Shown here: piece by piece, positions 13,342-26,200 of the stretch
Layout: each line of letters begins with the position of its first letter
Position numbering within the stretch: position 1 is the stretch's first letter
DNA from: Baylisascaris procyonis
Lineage: Eukaryota; Nematoda; Chromadorea; Rhabditida; Ascarididae
Direction of reading: 5' to 3'
DNA length: 64,000 nucleotides
NCBI GenBank assembly: GCA_037389465.1
Contig: JAZARR010000123.1
Span: forward strand, 1,186,501 to 1,250,500
Position numbers and translations under genes: made by a program
Notes under the pieces: model-generated
What the model was told of the DNA's origin: nothing
Databases searched by the model: none
Seen by the model: only the letters and a program-made list of their open reading frames with translations

Positions 13342-16300
13342 TCATAATATAAATGGAATAATCGCTTTTCGTGTCTTTGGATAATCCTCGAACTTCTCGA
13401 TATACCACCTGAAAAAAGGTTTCTGTTGAATACAATATATAGAATACAGCATTACATATAAAACTCGTTGATGCGCAAACCATCACACTTTACAGTATTA
13501 CAGTTTAATTATCCACTGATGCTCGCCTTCTTAGCATGCTCATGCACTACACCATCTTGATGGCTCGAGCTCCAGCCCAAGGAATAAAACTGCACTGCCC
13601 GCAGACCATGAATACAAACGCATACGACGAAACTCAACTGCTGATATGTCACAAACTCAAATTCGACCTGGAAGCAAAAACTGTTTTTTGCTTTAAGGCA
13701 TGACTCAATGCCTAAACCTCTTAAACAATAATCATCACCGCACATGTTCAAAAATTTCATGTGCAAATTCATTTGACATCTGCTTGGTTGCCAGCTCACC
13801 AAATAAGCGGCCAAACATTGAAATACAGTTGGCATTACAAAATATAAACTTTCACGTTCGGAAGGATCTATCTACTTAACAGCGCCGGCTGAGTCTCAAC
13901 AACACTAAAAAATTCACAAACGACGCATTATTCCTAAGCGTCTCGATCTCACAATACTTGTAATAACAAGCTCCTGATGCAGGCGACGATTCTCCGAAGG
14001 AAGAAGGGGGATGAGATGGCTCCACTGCAGAGATAAATAGTCTCAATTCGGCAGGACACAGGGCACATTGAAAGAAAACCTGCCTGTGATGATGAAGAGC
14101 ACGAGGCCCAATATTGCACAGCGTGAAAATTGCAAAGGCGAAGGATGGTAATGATCGTGCACACAGCGCATAGCCGATCCATTCAACACATTCACCGAGG
14201 TAATTCGCACCAGAGACATATTCAAAGAGACCTCCTCGAGGGATTTTGTAACCTCGTTCACCCGGTCGTCGCAAATTACGAAGAATCGAATCCGACTGTA
14301 TGTTAACGAATGCACCCAAAGCAAACAAAGTCAGACCTATAAGCGTTGATCTCGTCAAATTAGAACACATACCTATAAGCATGGATCAAAACCAGGCAAG
14401 AAGCAGCCGGAAAGTGACAAGTTTCTACTCAGATACAACAAAAATCCGTATCCCTCCACCACCTTCAAAATCCCATTGTCCTTGACTTTTTAAATATATT
14501 ATATAACCAATGCACAAATAAAAATGTTGGAAAGTAGTGTTGAAATGAATTCTCATTTCAAAATGAACAAAAGGTTGCATAAACCACTGGCAAACAAACC
14601 TCCGAGACCAAGCCTGAGCAAAAGCGACATCGCATGCTTTGCTGCTAGAAAAATTTCAATTCGTCCCGTTCATTTGAAATGATCTACGAAGAAAGGAAAT
14701 TTTTTCATAAATATCACTTCTTCAAATACTAGACCGCTAACTTTAAGAAAAATACCCGTTTACAATAAGTCCTACTTTCGTGTGAGATAATAAAAAATAT
14801 ATTTAAAAATTTGCTTTTTGGAAGAAAGTTACTTGTAAGCTCACAAAAATATTTCTGAGGAGACTGAACAGCCATCATCATTTCACGATATAACCAAATA
14901 AAATAAGGGATAAAAAACATCCTCTTATTTCAAGCCATGAATCAAGCCATATAAAAGCTTCCCCTCCCCTCCTTCAGAGCAAATTTTACTAGTTGCTTTG
15001 CAGAGTAGGTTTGGAAATATGAATAGAGGGGAGTCAGAAACAGTTGCGGATGGTCTGGAGTTAGGCAAACTTTATCATAATAAAAGTGGGCAACTGCTCA
15101 CAGGTAGCGAAAAGTGGATTAAAAAGTGGGAAAAACGAACTTACCAGCCCATGTTAAGGGATTATAGAACCAGTTATCATCAAAACTCGCATAATGCGCA
15201 TGCCATGCACCTTGAATAAAACCATTACCCGTGCAAAACATAGCAGCCATTAAAAAAATATGAAATGGTGTCGCTTTACCACCTTTAATCAAAATCGGAT
15301 AGATCAGAGATCTGAAAATCATTTACTATACGAAACTATACGCAAAGGCCCACTAAACAGTACTCCAAAACACGAAGAAACCACTGAAATATCGACATAT
15401 TTATCTGAGAAAAACAGATGGTCGGTAAGTTTCGTTCTGCGAACTGAATTTGTCTCCCACTTCCCTCCCCCCCCCACACCCCCTCTTTCCGAATTTGCAC
15501 AAACGTGAATGCAATCGCATGAGGACAGTCACCACTATGCGTCCTACAGTGGAATGCTGCATTAAGACACAAGCTTATACGGTTTTTCTTTAAATAAGAT
15601 GTGTTGCTGATAGGATTTTTTCGAGCGGCAATATTCGATACTCTACGGTAGCCCATGTCATGTTATTCCCTAATATACCGGAATTTATCGATTCTCTTAT
15701 ATCAAAGAGCTTTTTAGAGTGAAAAACATGCAGTAGTGGACGAATCGGAATCTAACACTTCCTGTTCTATTAATTCAATTGAGCTATAGGAGTTACACAA
15801 AACATTTGGGTCTCTAAGAAAAAGAATCCGTTGCCAAAAATACAACTCAAAATGCGCTTCAATGAGGGTGACATTCGACAATCCGGACGACTATCCGCGC
15901 TCAAAAATTGAATGCTTTACTTCACAGGGTTCCCCCACCAAACCAGTTGCGAAGTGGTAAAGATTACGTTGTCTAACGGATCCACTATTTCCGATACATG
16001 TAATCGTTGGAAAAGTGCAAAAGTTTGCTTCGTACAGTGACCCTAAACGTTTTGACACTGAAATCAACGAACTCGTTAGCGATGATATAATGTTTTATCC
16101 TATCTCATAAACCCGACCGAACGTATTTCTAAACAGCAGCTTATATGGAAAATTCATTCATGTTTGCAGTACACTGTGAGGTTATTAACGCGCTTCGATT
16201 GTCACATTTTCCACTTCCTTGAAAATAACAATTCAACGAAATTACTTTCTCAAAGAGTGTAAAAATTTCAAGATTAATTGAATCAATTTTCGACAACTCA

Positions 16301-17481
16301 ATTTGCAGAATATTGCGAAAGGAGCAATGAAAATTTTAAATTTCATGTAAGAATCACCTTTGTGCATAATGGGCAATAAAAAGAGACAATATAACAATAT
16401 TCGGTGAGGGTAACGAGGCGAATGAAGTAATTAAATAAACGAGTGGAATGAGAAATGATGGTATTTCTTGAAGGATCCATGCCAAACGAGCTGGTACCGA
16501 AAACTGCAATCGAATCAATCTGCATAACAAGTTTAAAAGCATATACTCATTAACGATTGTTTCTTTGAACGACTACTACTCCTCAAAAATTAAAATCATC
16601 AACGAACTAAACAGGTCAAGCTGAGATAAACTGAACCGAGATGGAAAAAAAAAATTCACTTGTTCTCCATTAGCCAAAAAAATCATACTCCCTGATATGC
16701 TTTGCTCTCTTCCCCATTTGTGTGAACAGTCACGATGCCCAAAATATTCCCCCCACTCCCCACCCCCTGTTTAATTCACTTCAGAAGTCTTGAGTCTGTC
16801 TAAAGGACCGAAGCTCTGAAAAGTATATAAAAAATAACCAATGCTAACAGAAGCTTAGCGTAATATTCATAATATTATGCACATTCAACGCCTTATAAAA
16901 TGATTAAGTGACCAATTACAATAGTGAATTCTAATTAAATCGACAAATTTGGTTCGAGAGTGCATTGGAATGTACGAAAGCAAATCAATTAAGGTAACTG
17001 ATTTATATGAATATCCGAGTTCATTTGCTAGCCTGCAGACCGACAGACATACACAGACACAACAAAAGCTAGTAATATTCACTGCTTAGTGTGTGGAAAG
17101 TACCAACAAAGGAAAAAAAAAGATGGATCTCCAAGCCATGAACAGTAAGTAGCACCTCGTGCTTCTATTCCTCTATGATGAACGAAAAAAAAAGTGACAA
17201 TAAAGCTACTGGAATTTCAATGCACAATCCAGCGTTTGGCATTCGCATTTACACTCAATCGAAAATGAATTGAAAGCAAGAATTAAGAAAGCATTGGATA
17301 TTACCTCTGCCAAAATAGACTCATGATGGTATCGTCCATAAGGTGCTTTCGCACCTCCAATTAGCCATAACAGTGTGATTATTGCACAAATGATCATGCT
17401 GTACGAGACGAATAACACCAACTGCTTCTCATATAGGAAGAAATTTTCGAGTAGGGATACCACTGTTGATACCATCCACAT
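13342..17481 (-). CDS. Steroid 5-alpha-reductase (3-oxo-5-alpha-steroid 4-dehydrogenase)
   Basis: Membrane enzyme that reduces the delta-4 double bond of 3-oxosteroids with NADPH, normally in the ER. Five exons in reading order: 17305-17481, 16358-16503, 15145-15311, 14084-14336, 13342-13408. All phases agree, giving 269 aa against about 255-260 for human SRD5A1/2. Family signatures are clear: APYGRY (46-51), PARLAWILQE with Glu72 matching the catalytic Glu57 of human SRD5A2, HYAQR with Tyr105 matching Tyr91, then NIQSD, LRRPGERGYKIPRGGLFEYV, SGANYLGE and ALHHHR, and the ending WYIEKFEDYPK...IPFIL. The start is the first ATG after an in-frame stop; Met3 is an alternative. A TTTAG 24 bases upstream could accept a spliced leader. 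The last intron starts GC rather than GT. The physiological substrate is unknown. Confidence 0.96.
14084..14336 (-). other. Reductase exon 4, bounded by a GC donor
   Basis: This exon begins after CTTATAG and ends CATCATCACAG, followed by GCAGGT. The next exon (13342-13408) begins G-TGG-TAT after TTTTTTCAG. Only a break between AG and GCAGGT restores Arg-Trp-Tyr in frame, matching the family. The nearest GT donor, four bases on, would shift the frame. The site therefore fits the AG|GC class seen in a minority of eukaryotic introns. Confidence 0.85.
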
Positions 17482-18029
17482 CCTTGTTGACTTCGACCAA
17501 CCCTAAAGCGATATTATTTTTGGTGTTTGCCCGCATGTGCCTCGCAGGCAGGAATTCGCCAGTCGATGCCCGCTTCTGGACAAAGTTTCCATTTGCTATT
17601 AAGAACGACTGCTGCCATCTAAGTCTACGGCCTGGACTAGATAGAAAATCGACTTCCACACAGAAAACATTTTACGCCGACTCTAGAGATATAAGCTAGG
17701 GGAGAAGCGTTTCAAGAAAACATCCTGCATGCGGTTTTTGGACGGGCAACGGAAGAAGATGAACAAAGAGAACAAAGAAGCTTGGCTACCTTTTTTTAAC
17801 CGCTGAAAGATGTGGCAAAGGCAGAATATGTACCAACTTTTGCTAATGGAAGAAGTAGACGACCCCTCTAGCCCCTTCGCAACATGTGTGCTTGCATATA
17901 GAATCAAAGCAATTAATCAATGGATTTATAAGTTTCCGCTATCTACGAAGTTTAAATATTCTATTTTCGAAATTTTTACTAGGCTTTTGTGCTTTCGGAA
18001 GGTCTAAACAAACTCGAGCTAAAATACAC

Positions 18030-18030
18030 T

Positions 18031-18101
<71 letters not shown>
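18030..18101. repeat. (TA)n microsatellite
   Basis: About 70 bp of nearly pure TA dinucleotide between the reductase and the next gene. Hydropathic TyrIle/IleTyr frames through it are artefacts. Confidence 0.95.
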
Positions 18102-19644
18102 TACACTAAAATCATATATATTTTCTTTAGTAGTACAGAGAGAGGCATAAAATCAACAACACAGTTGACTCTGCAACGAGTAATTTATTCATTGTGGGGG
18201 CAATTTTTGCGCTGTTCTATATAACAACGAATCGCACAGATTTTTTAATAGACGTTAATGCTGTTGTTCACTTAACAGTTTCAACGACTTATGGGAGTAT
18301 TCAAATTTTTATAACCATTAAATGTATTAATTTATCAATTAAAATTCTTTTACATTTCATTTAAGTTAATAAATAGTAATTATTTTTTTCAATCATAAAT
18401 TTAGTCACTCAACAAAATAATGATTCATCGATAGTTTATTCCTCAAAACGACGAAACGCATAAAGACGAAAGCAAAAAAGATTATTTAAAACATCCAAAT
18501 AATATGAAACATCGTCGAAGAGAAAAACATTGATTATTTGCTCATCTTTTCAAATAATTATTGTTATCTTCGATTGTAAGATACTAGAATATCGACAGCC
18601 ACTTACACATCTATGAATAAATATTCTCCCCTCATAAAGATAAATCTACTCGAGACGAAGCATTATGACCACTTCGACGAGATATTTTCTAAATGGTATT
18701 TGGTATGACAACTCTTTAGGCAGTATATTAAGCATTCGATCATATCCATTCATTCTCCTCTTCACATTAAAACAAAATGAAACCGTAGGCATCCATTCTA
18801 GGCGCACACCTACAGCACCGTACCTACTCCAAAATCGACAAAAACTTTGGATCTGCTCGAAGATAAGTGATTCGTGAATAGAAGACTGCTGTTAACGCGT
18901 CATTAAAAACGAGAAGACTTCGTCTCGCAAGGGATTACAGCCTACAGCCTCCCCATCTCCATGTTTAGACAACACCAAAATCGCATAGAATAACACCCAA
19001 CATGGTGGATAATGTTTCACGCATATGAATGAGCAGTTCAATGCCGAACTTAATTAACAACGAAAAGAAAAAACACGAGGTATGCATACTCTGCTTCTCT
19101 AAATGCTTCTACCACCTCAACCCTCCCCTCCCCCCCCGGAACATGACCTCGCTGGGGATCTCAAAAAATTGGAAAGTCGTGGAGTTTCTACTAAAGTAAA
19201 GTGAGCCAAAAATTTGCATTTGCAGAGGATTTTTAACTCAATTTCCGACGCTATAAATTATACATGATTGTGGAATGAAATTTTTGATGCTATTTGAACT
19301 ATCCTTCTAAACGTATCATTCGGGATGTTATTACGTTGATGCTCTCAGTCATATTTACTCAATCAATACATTTCTATATACATCACTATGAATTTTCCTT
19401 TTTTTGTGTATGTAAATATTTCGCTTTTGCTATAGTTTATCAAAAATTTCGTTTGCATCTATAAAGGAATATTTATATAATATCTAATAAAAAAACTTTC
19501 ATTCTGAGGTTATTCGTGATATTTCCTCACATATAAATAGGCAATGAGGCTTTCCTATCAAAGCATTATATCATTGAATATGAGCAGGAACACTGTTGTT
19601 TCGCAGACGCATGATCGATAGATATAATCGATGGATATATTAGT

Positions 19645-19761
19645 ACAATAGTTTTTGGATATGACCATGTAATGTGTCGAGTACAGATGGAATAATCATT
19701 TATGCTGACGTTTTTTTTTTATTCTTTTTGTCTTCCTTTTCGTTTTTATTTCCTTTCCGTC

Positions 19762-19820
<59 letters not shown>

Positions 19821-19997
19821 GTTCATATCACACCTGTTTGAAACCCCTCCAAGTCCACGAAACGTACAAAGTGTATTTTATGTGATGAATTTTCAGCTTG
19901 GTTGCTACGATTATGGCTCAAAGAGCCGAAACGTCAGCATAAATGATTATTCCATCTGTACTCGACGCATTACATGGTCATATCCAAAAACTATTGT
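19645..19997. mobile_element. Short inverted-repeat (MITE-like) element with internal (TA)n
   Basis: Arms 19645-19710 and 19932-19997 are reverse complements over 66 bp with a single mismatch (left arm ends ATTTATGCTGACG, right arm begins CGTCAGCATAAAT). The 221-bp spacer holds a (TA)n array at 19761-19817. There is no transposase frame, so if mobile it would be non-autonomous. I did not identify a confident target-site duplication, and the superfamily is unassigned. Confidence 0.75.
19761..19817. repeat. (TA)n microsatellite
   Basis: Nearly pure AT dinucleotide array lying within the spacer of the inverted-repeat element. Confidence 0.95.
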
Positions 19998-21385
19998 AGC
20001 AATACATTATATCATTACAATGATTATGTTCAGCAATCATGCCTTAAAGGAAATAGTTTTTGAAAATAATTACGAATATCGATCGACTCACATGTAATCA
20101 TAGGATTCTTGAACCGTAATTTGATTAAATGTCAGGTAAGCGTTCTTTAATTTTATTCGATACATTCAAAGACATTACAAAAAAAGAAGTACAAAGAAAA
20201 TAACAAACAAATATTTCAGATCATTGCGAAAACTCGGTTTCTTTTGTAATACCTAAGCTAACTGGAAATCACAAATGACCTACGTCGCAGGCTTGAACAA
20301 GCTGTCCCCACTTCATGCTTCTCATACCCTCTATATTTATGGGTAATAATAAAGCTTCTTTCAAGCATAAACGTTTTTATCACTTGGCCCTATTTTAGGT
20401 ATTTCCTTTGCAATATCATATCTGAAATAGCCTTATTCACCACTTGGTGCTAAAACTATATAACCATACCTTTGCAATACTATATAGGAAAAACATAAAT
20501 ATTTAAGAAACTCATAGAGGGACCTTCAACCAATTCGTTGAGAATTTTAAACCTTTTTCTTTCGAATTTAGGATAGAGAAAAATCACTTAGCATTTTAAA
20601 CAATTTCTTACAAACATTATAAAACAATGATATGATTCATGCATTATACATCAATGTTACATAGACAATGGCTGATTTCATTTTTATATCCTTCAACTGA
20701 ATGTTACGAAAAATTAATTAAAACGAATGAAAGCAATGTCTCACCAGGTGATTCAGAAAACAAAATAATTACTTAATTTGCGAAAATTCAAATGCAGCCA
20801 TTCGTTGAATTGAATGAGATATAAAAAAGAATGAAAATATGAGAGATGAATATAATCGAAAAAAATCAAATGATACAGGAGGTGCGAAGAGGAGGGGAAA
20901 ACGTTGAAAAGTTGGCAGTACAGCGAAAGTCGCGAGGAAAACATCCACATATACCCATTTCCATCAGCATTACCTTATATTAAATATTTCTGAGTGATAT
21001 TCCCTTTTCGTCTTCCATATGTGCCGCAAAATCAAATTACCAAAAATTTCTGCGTTATCGGCTAACTCGAAAGTACTCTCAACAACAAATGACACTGCGC
21101 GAGAAAGAAATAAAACCTCATAAACATTAGAGATATCGATTTGTGCGCAGCATGTCGCGTGCAACTAACAGGCAAAGGCAAAAAAAAGGATCAAAAACAA
21201 CAACAAAAGAAGAGCGAAATATAACGGCAAAGATAGGAGAACTAGTAAACTCCAGTCGTTACTCCAATCAATGACTGACAACAACGAAACATCTTAGCTA
21301 CAATTTGCTGATTCATTGTGAAACTTATTTTACCCCGAAAATTGAAAACCGCCACTCATAAATGGACATTTAAATAGCTAATTGT

Positions 21386-24300
21386 TCATGTTTGACTGAA
21401 ATCTCGAAATGGTAATGTCGACGGATTTCTATAGTCTTTGACCGGAGAAGGAGGCCGATAGGACTTTCGAGCTGGCTCTTCTACCTTCCAGTTTGTATCG
21501 GCACTAACGGCACTCGAAGCAGATGCAACAGCGACGCTCTCATATGGCCTCTTGAGCGTTCCATTTCCAATAGACGACTCTTGTCGTATGGTAGCATAAG
21601 GATGTGAAGCTGCTGCTAAAACATTAACTAGACTGAGGACAATTCCTATGTTGTTAACATCGTTCTCTTCTGAGCCATTCAACAGCAATTACTACAACTC
21701 GAAAATCATCCCGAAATAAAAAATTATGGCAGCTGCGAATATAGTAGGGAAAACCATTACTTCAGTAAAAAGAAAAAAAAAATTAAAATTAAAAATAAAA
21801 AATAAAAGTAAAAAACCCAAGAGGGATTGACCCCAATTCACGAGTGCCTTTTCTTGCCGTTTCGCATTTTATACATCCCTCTCTTTGTCCTCACTCCACC
21901 CACTTACTCAGCTTATGGCTCTAACAACAATCTATACTTGTAGAACATATGCGGCAATCTCCTCTGAATTTGAAACGCACTTGAAAAATCCATTCTTTCT
22001 TTCATGAAACATTTACGTTTCACTGAATATCTGAATAAAATGTCTGTATCAATCGTGTAGTTAAATGCTGACGTAAAAGCGCCCAAGAAAGTTTTGTGAT
22101 AAAGCCGTTGATTGCATGCTTCAAATCAAAAATTCATACCAATTACTATAATGCGTTATTCGATATGATATGCAAAAAAAAGATTGCAAATTTTGGGAAA
22201 AACAAATTGAAGATGCAAATTTGAGAATATAAACGCTTCGCTGAGTGTCACTTAAACTCGCTCAAGGATGTCACAAAATGCAGTAATTATAACGAACGAG
22301 TTGCGACAGCGGTCGATGCATAATGTTGCTGATAGGAATGAACTGTTCCCGGTGAATAGACTGTCGACGTATAGGAACGATATGTTCCAACTTGGCGAAC
22401 ATCACCTACAAAATAAAACTTTTAACAGCAAAATAACTTATGAAAGTAAGATTTGGATAGTATAGATTCATGACTGGAGTTTGTAGAACTTCGACGATGG
22501 TCTTGAGTTACGCACATGAATTCAGGTTGCCGTTGAGTACGCCAAATGGGCTCAGATTGCTGTTAGTTACGCCATCAAAATTAAGCCACTACCGCATCTA
22601 TACTGATCCTTCCCTCCTCTCCCCTCCCCCCCATCATAAAAACGAAGGTTTCGTTTTTGATATTAGCAGATAGGGACATCACCAAACGTGACATACCGAT
22701 AAAAATATAGAAATGTAAAATAAAACGAGCATAATAAAAAGAGCAGCTGCGAAGTGATCAATAAGAAGAAGTTCGGATAAATAAACTAACAAAACACGAA
22801 CCGTTAGCTTGAATTCTTTTAAAAGCCGATAGAAGTGCTGGGAAAAATGATTGATCTTTGCTAGTCATCGTAACAACAGCCAACACAAAATCCTTCATCG
22901 AGATTCGTGTCAACAAACTATCTGAAAATATGGGGAAAGTGTTCAAACAACCAATAAAATGTTATGTTTTTATGAACTTTGCAGAACCTATATATATATT
23001 TAAAAAAAAAAAAACTGATAAAGACCTTTGAGAAGAAGGGAAGGCGCGGGTTCGTATTTCCATTTTATTTTTTCTATCCCACATTCATTGTAACCACTGC
23101 AAAAATCCCATAGTTATTCCTATTTTATCCTCCAATAAATGTTTCTTTGTAAAGATGACATATGGGATGATTCCAACACTTAGGGGCCTTATTCTATAGC
23201 ATAATCAACGGTGTATCATATTCCATTCCTAGCAAGAAGAGGAAAAGAGAGGAGAGCGGGGAGAGAGGAAGGGGGACGTGACCAAAAAAACATATAGACA
23301 TCATTACTAGCCTCTTTTTGGAAGCAATGCCACTTTTATGATGTGTCAATGAAAACATAAATAAGTAAAATAAAATGAGTATAAACCTAATGCGATATCG
23401 ATATCACTAGATGCAGCGAGATTGTTTCTTTCTTCAATTAATTGCCTTTGTTGTTCTTTTACGCCCATCTCCCATTGATGGAATCTCTCTACGTACGTAT
23501 TGTAGGTTTCACTTCCGCGTTGCTTTCTACAACAAACATTTACTTTATTACAGTAAATTTCCGAAAAGGCAGACATTAAAAAAAAGAAAAAATCACTTAC
23601 CTATGAATTAAATGACAAAATAAGAAATCAAGTGTCGCATTAAAAAAAAGAGCAGCCAAGTTTTGGAGACGATCATTAGAATTCAATTTAGAAAATGGTT
23701 ACAACTGAAAATGCGCCATTCAAAATGCAATATTCATATGCAAATAAATTATCAACAAAACAAATTCCAAAGAGATATGCATTGCGAATATATCGACTAA
23801 AGGCTCAAATAACGAACTGATATGAATGATCGCTACGGATGGGAGAACACCTCACCATGCCTATAGCTTCGGGCTATCCCTCCCCTTTACTGAAGTTCGT
23901 TGAATAGAAACAGCGATCAAATGGTGACAGTGGAAATTGATAGACACACAAGTACTTGTTCACGTTTCTCTAAGAAAATTTGCCGAAACAGTTTTCTTTC
24001 TCAAAGAGACTGTGACATATATTAGGACGTGATGAGCACTATTGCCCGATATATAGGTCGGTGAATCAGGCAATTCGTGGCAACAGGCTACGTACGGCAA
24101 AAGAGATCAAAAGGGATGAGGCGAACAGCAGTACTGATTGTGGTTTTTATAATGCCACTCTTTTGCATATTTATGTAATAAAGAAATGCAATTTCTTCAC
24201 AAGTTATATGCAGATTTTTGCAACAAATTACAGTTTATATAAAGAAAAAATAGCTGAAAATTAACGTCTCCGGAATTAGCTGTATATATGACCTCACATT

Positions 24301-25442
24301 GATCCCATCCATTGCACCATTTCCAACATTCTATATGCGGTAGATGTGAAACCCATAACCTTCTTTGAGCATTTCAAGCTCGTCAGTAACTTTTATATCA
24401 CCGATAATTTCAATGGTTACCGTTAGGATGCTATACACCTACCTGCGAGCTCTTTTAGCAGCATATTTCGAGTTGCCATCCTTTAGAAAAGACACTTTGG
24501 GTAGAGCAGGTAGCATCGCATACTTGATTGCTTTATCCTTAGTGGATAACGCAATTTGATATCCAATGCCACTACTCAGAGAAAAGAAAAACGACCCTCA
24601 TTGCTTCTCATCCTTTCAATGAGAGTTCGGTAAGAGAAGATAGCCTCATGCCTCATCATCTATCCATTTATATGTATTTTAAGCGTCACGATGTAAGCGT
24701 CAACAACGATAAATGCAAATGAAAATGCATATGTGAACTCACATATTATCCACTTTCCATTTTTCGAATTTCTCTTTATGTTCGATATATTGCCGTTCGA
24801 GATTCGTCAACGCATTTGTAATATTCGCAATCTGAAAAACGAATTTATCAACTCCAATCAAGACAAAAATAAAAGTTGTTATATATCATCTGACAATAAA
24901 ATATCTTTTAAAGCGAAAATAACAACTTTTATTTAATTTCCCTTATAATTTATGAAAATTCGTTCTTAGCGAGATAAAAATACAATGCAGGATGTTTAAG
25001 GATTATTTCAGCCGGAAATCAACGACCTGCATATGGCTTGTAGAAATGACGAGGATCTTAATAATAGTCATCAACAACGAATAATTTGCTTTGTCATTTG
25101 TGTCGATCATGGAACTTTTTTTGATTATTTATATTAATTCGAAATGTTGAAAGAATATTTACTAAACGATCTAAACTCAAAAAAAAGCGAACTAGATGAG
25201 GTGGAAGCATAAGCCTAACAAAACCTCTGAAAACACTTTCAGGAGGTATTCGAATGTTGAAGAGTCTGCTTCATTGCTATGGTGTTTGAGAGGATGAGAG
25301 ATGAAACAACTGATGTCAGAGATTAGAAGATATTTATACACTAAAGTCTTTAATGAATTCAAATTTTTTATGCTGAGACAATTCGACTTACCCTTAAGTT
25401 TCTATAGGAACGACATTTCCCAAGAACTAAAGAGTTTTGAGA
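21386..25442 (-). CDS. Unrecognised helical, basic protein (3' exons, 5' end not found)
   Basis: I do not recognise this protein. Five exons join in phase, in reading order: 25392-25442, 24743-24831, 24443-24571, 23387-23526, 21386-21669, giving 230 residues to the TGA stop. The middle is predicted helical, with a repeated pattern Y-[IV]-E-x-F-x-x-W (YIEHKEKFEKWK and YVERFHQWEMGV) and a Gln/Glu/Arg-rich coil (KEQQRQLIEERNN). Between them is a basic run KYAAKRARRKQRG that looks like a nuclear localisation signal. The tail is Ser/Ala-rich and ends with YRPPSPVKDYR. Donors include GTGAGT at 24742 and GTAGGT at 24442. The 51-bp exon at 25392 is the least certain (TTTAG acceptor, GTAAGT donor). 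No start codon exon was found upstream. A nuclear role is only inference. Confidence 0.68.
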
Positions 25443-26148
25443 CTAAATAGTACTATCTTCTTTAGGTTTTATCACCAATAAACCAACAATTTTTCAAAAC
25501 ATAACCTCCAGCATCTAACATAAAAAACCGATACTAGGGAAATATGGAGGCAATTTGAATACTCCGGAACAACAGAAATGCAAGAAAAAAGGAAAGGAAT
25601 AAACTAAAAGGAATAAACTGCAATAAATAAATTGCCGGAAGATGGCAACTCTTAAATATAATAATTTATCACCTTATCAGCCATCACGACGTTTTGCAGG
25701 ATATATTCGAAGGAAAGAGCACCTCGTGAACTCGTTGATGACGTTCAATCACGAAACTATTTACTTCCTCGTTCTTATAGAATGTAATGGTATATCGTTA
25801 TAAAAACTATTGCACAGTGCTAAATGCATGTTTGTTACGGAAGAACGTTCGTAAATTTCAAACATACACGTCGCGCACAATCGTTGCGAGACCCATCAAA
25901 GACAACTACAGTGGAAAACGACATTTTTAGCGTGGAAGATACGCTCAGTATACGCGGGGAGAGCGGTGGGCGGGGGAAGGGAAGGGAAATGAGGCAATCA
26001 TTTAAAGTGTTGAGTTGCGCTAAACAGAGGGAACTAGGTCCTTTTAGAAAATCTTTGCTCATACGATAATAAACAAAACTGCAGTAATGTATTACTCGAA
26101 AAGAAAAGCTCAAATGTATAAAAGTGGATAAGCACTGATTGCAATATA

Positions 26149-26200
26149 TTAATAAATAAAATTAGATATGTCATAGAGGTCGAATTTTTCTAGTGGATTT
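26149..26200 (-). CDS. Orphan terminal exon (gene unknown)
   Basis: A strong acceptor (TTATTGTTTTTCTTTTTCAG) precedes 52 bases that read, in only one frame, NPLEKFDLYDISNFIY then TAA, needing two bases from an upstream exon. There is no GT donor inside. The parent gene is unclear. The exon at 29750-29825 of the ANCHR-like gene ends in phase 1 if spliced, so it cannot join directly; an unseen exon between them would be needed. Confidence 0.35.

Larger units (their letters stand above)
18102..21385. other. Intergenic region with a short inverted-repeat element
   Basis: AT-rich stretch upstream of the reductase start and downstream of the gene ending at 21386. Besides the inverted-repeat element at 19645-19997 and its TA array, I see a poly-C run near 19130 and no supported exon on either strand. 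Confidence 0.5.

Noticed and set aside
13509..13835. 108-codon minus frame between reductase exons
   Set aside because: It lies within the last intron, and the flanking conserved exons join without it.
14043..14324. 93- and 77-codon minus frames overlapping reductase exon 4
   Set aside because: Shadow frames of a well-supported conserved exon.
17886..18148. IleTyr repeat frames on both strands
   Set aside because: Translation of the (TA)n microsatellite.
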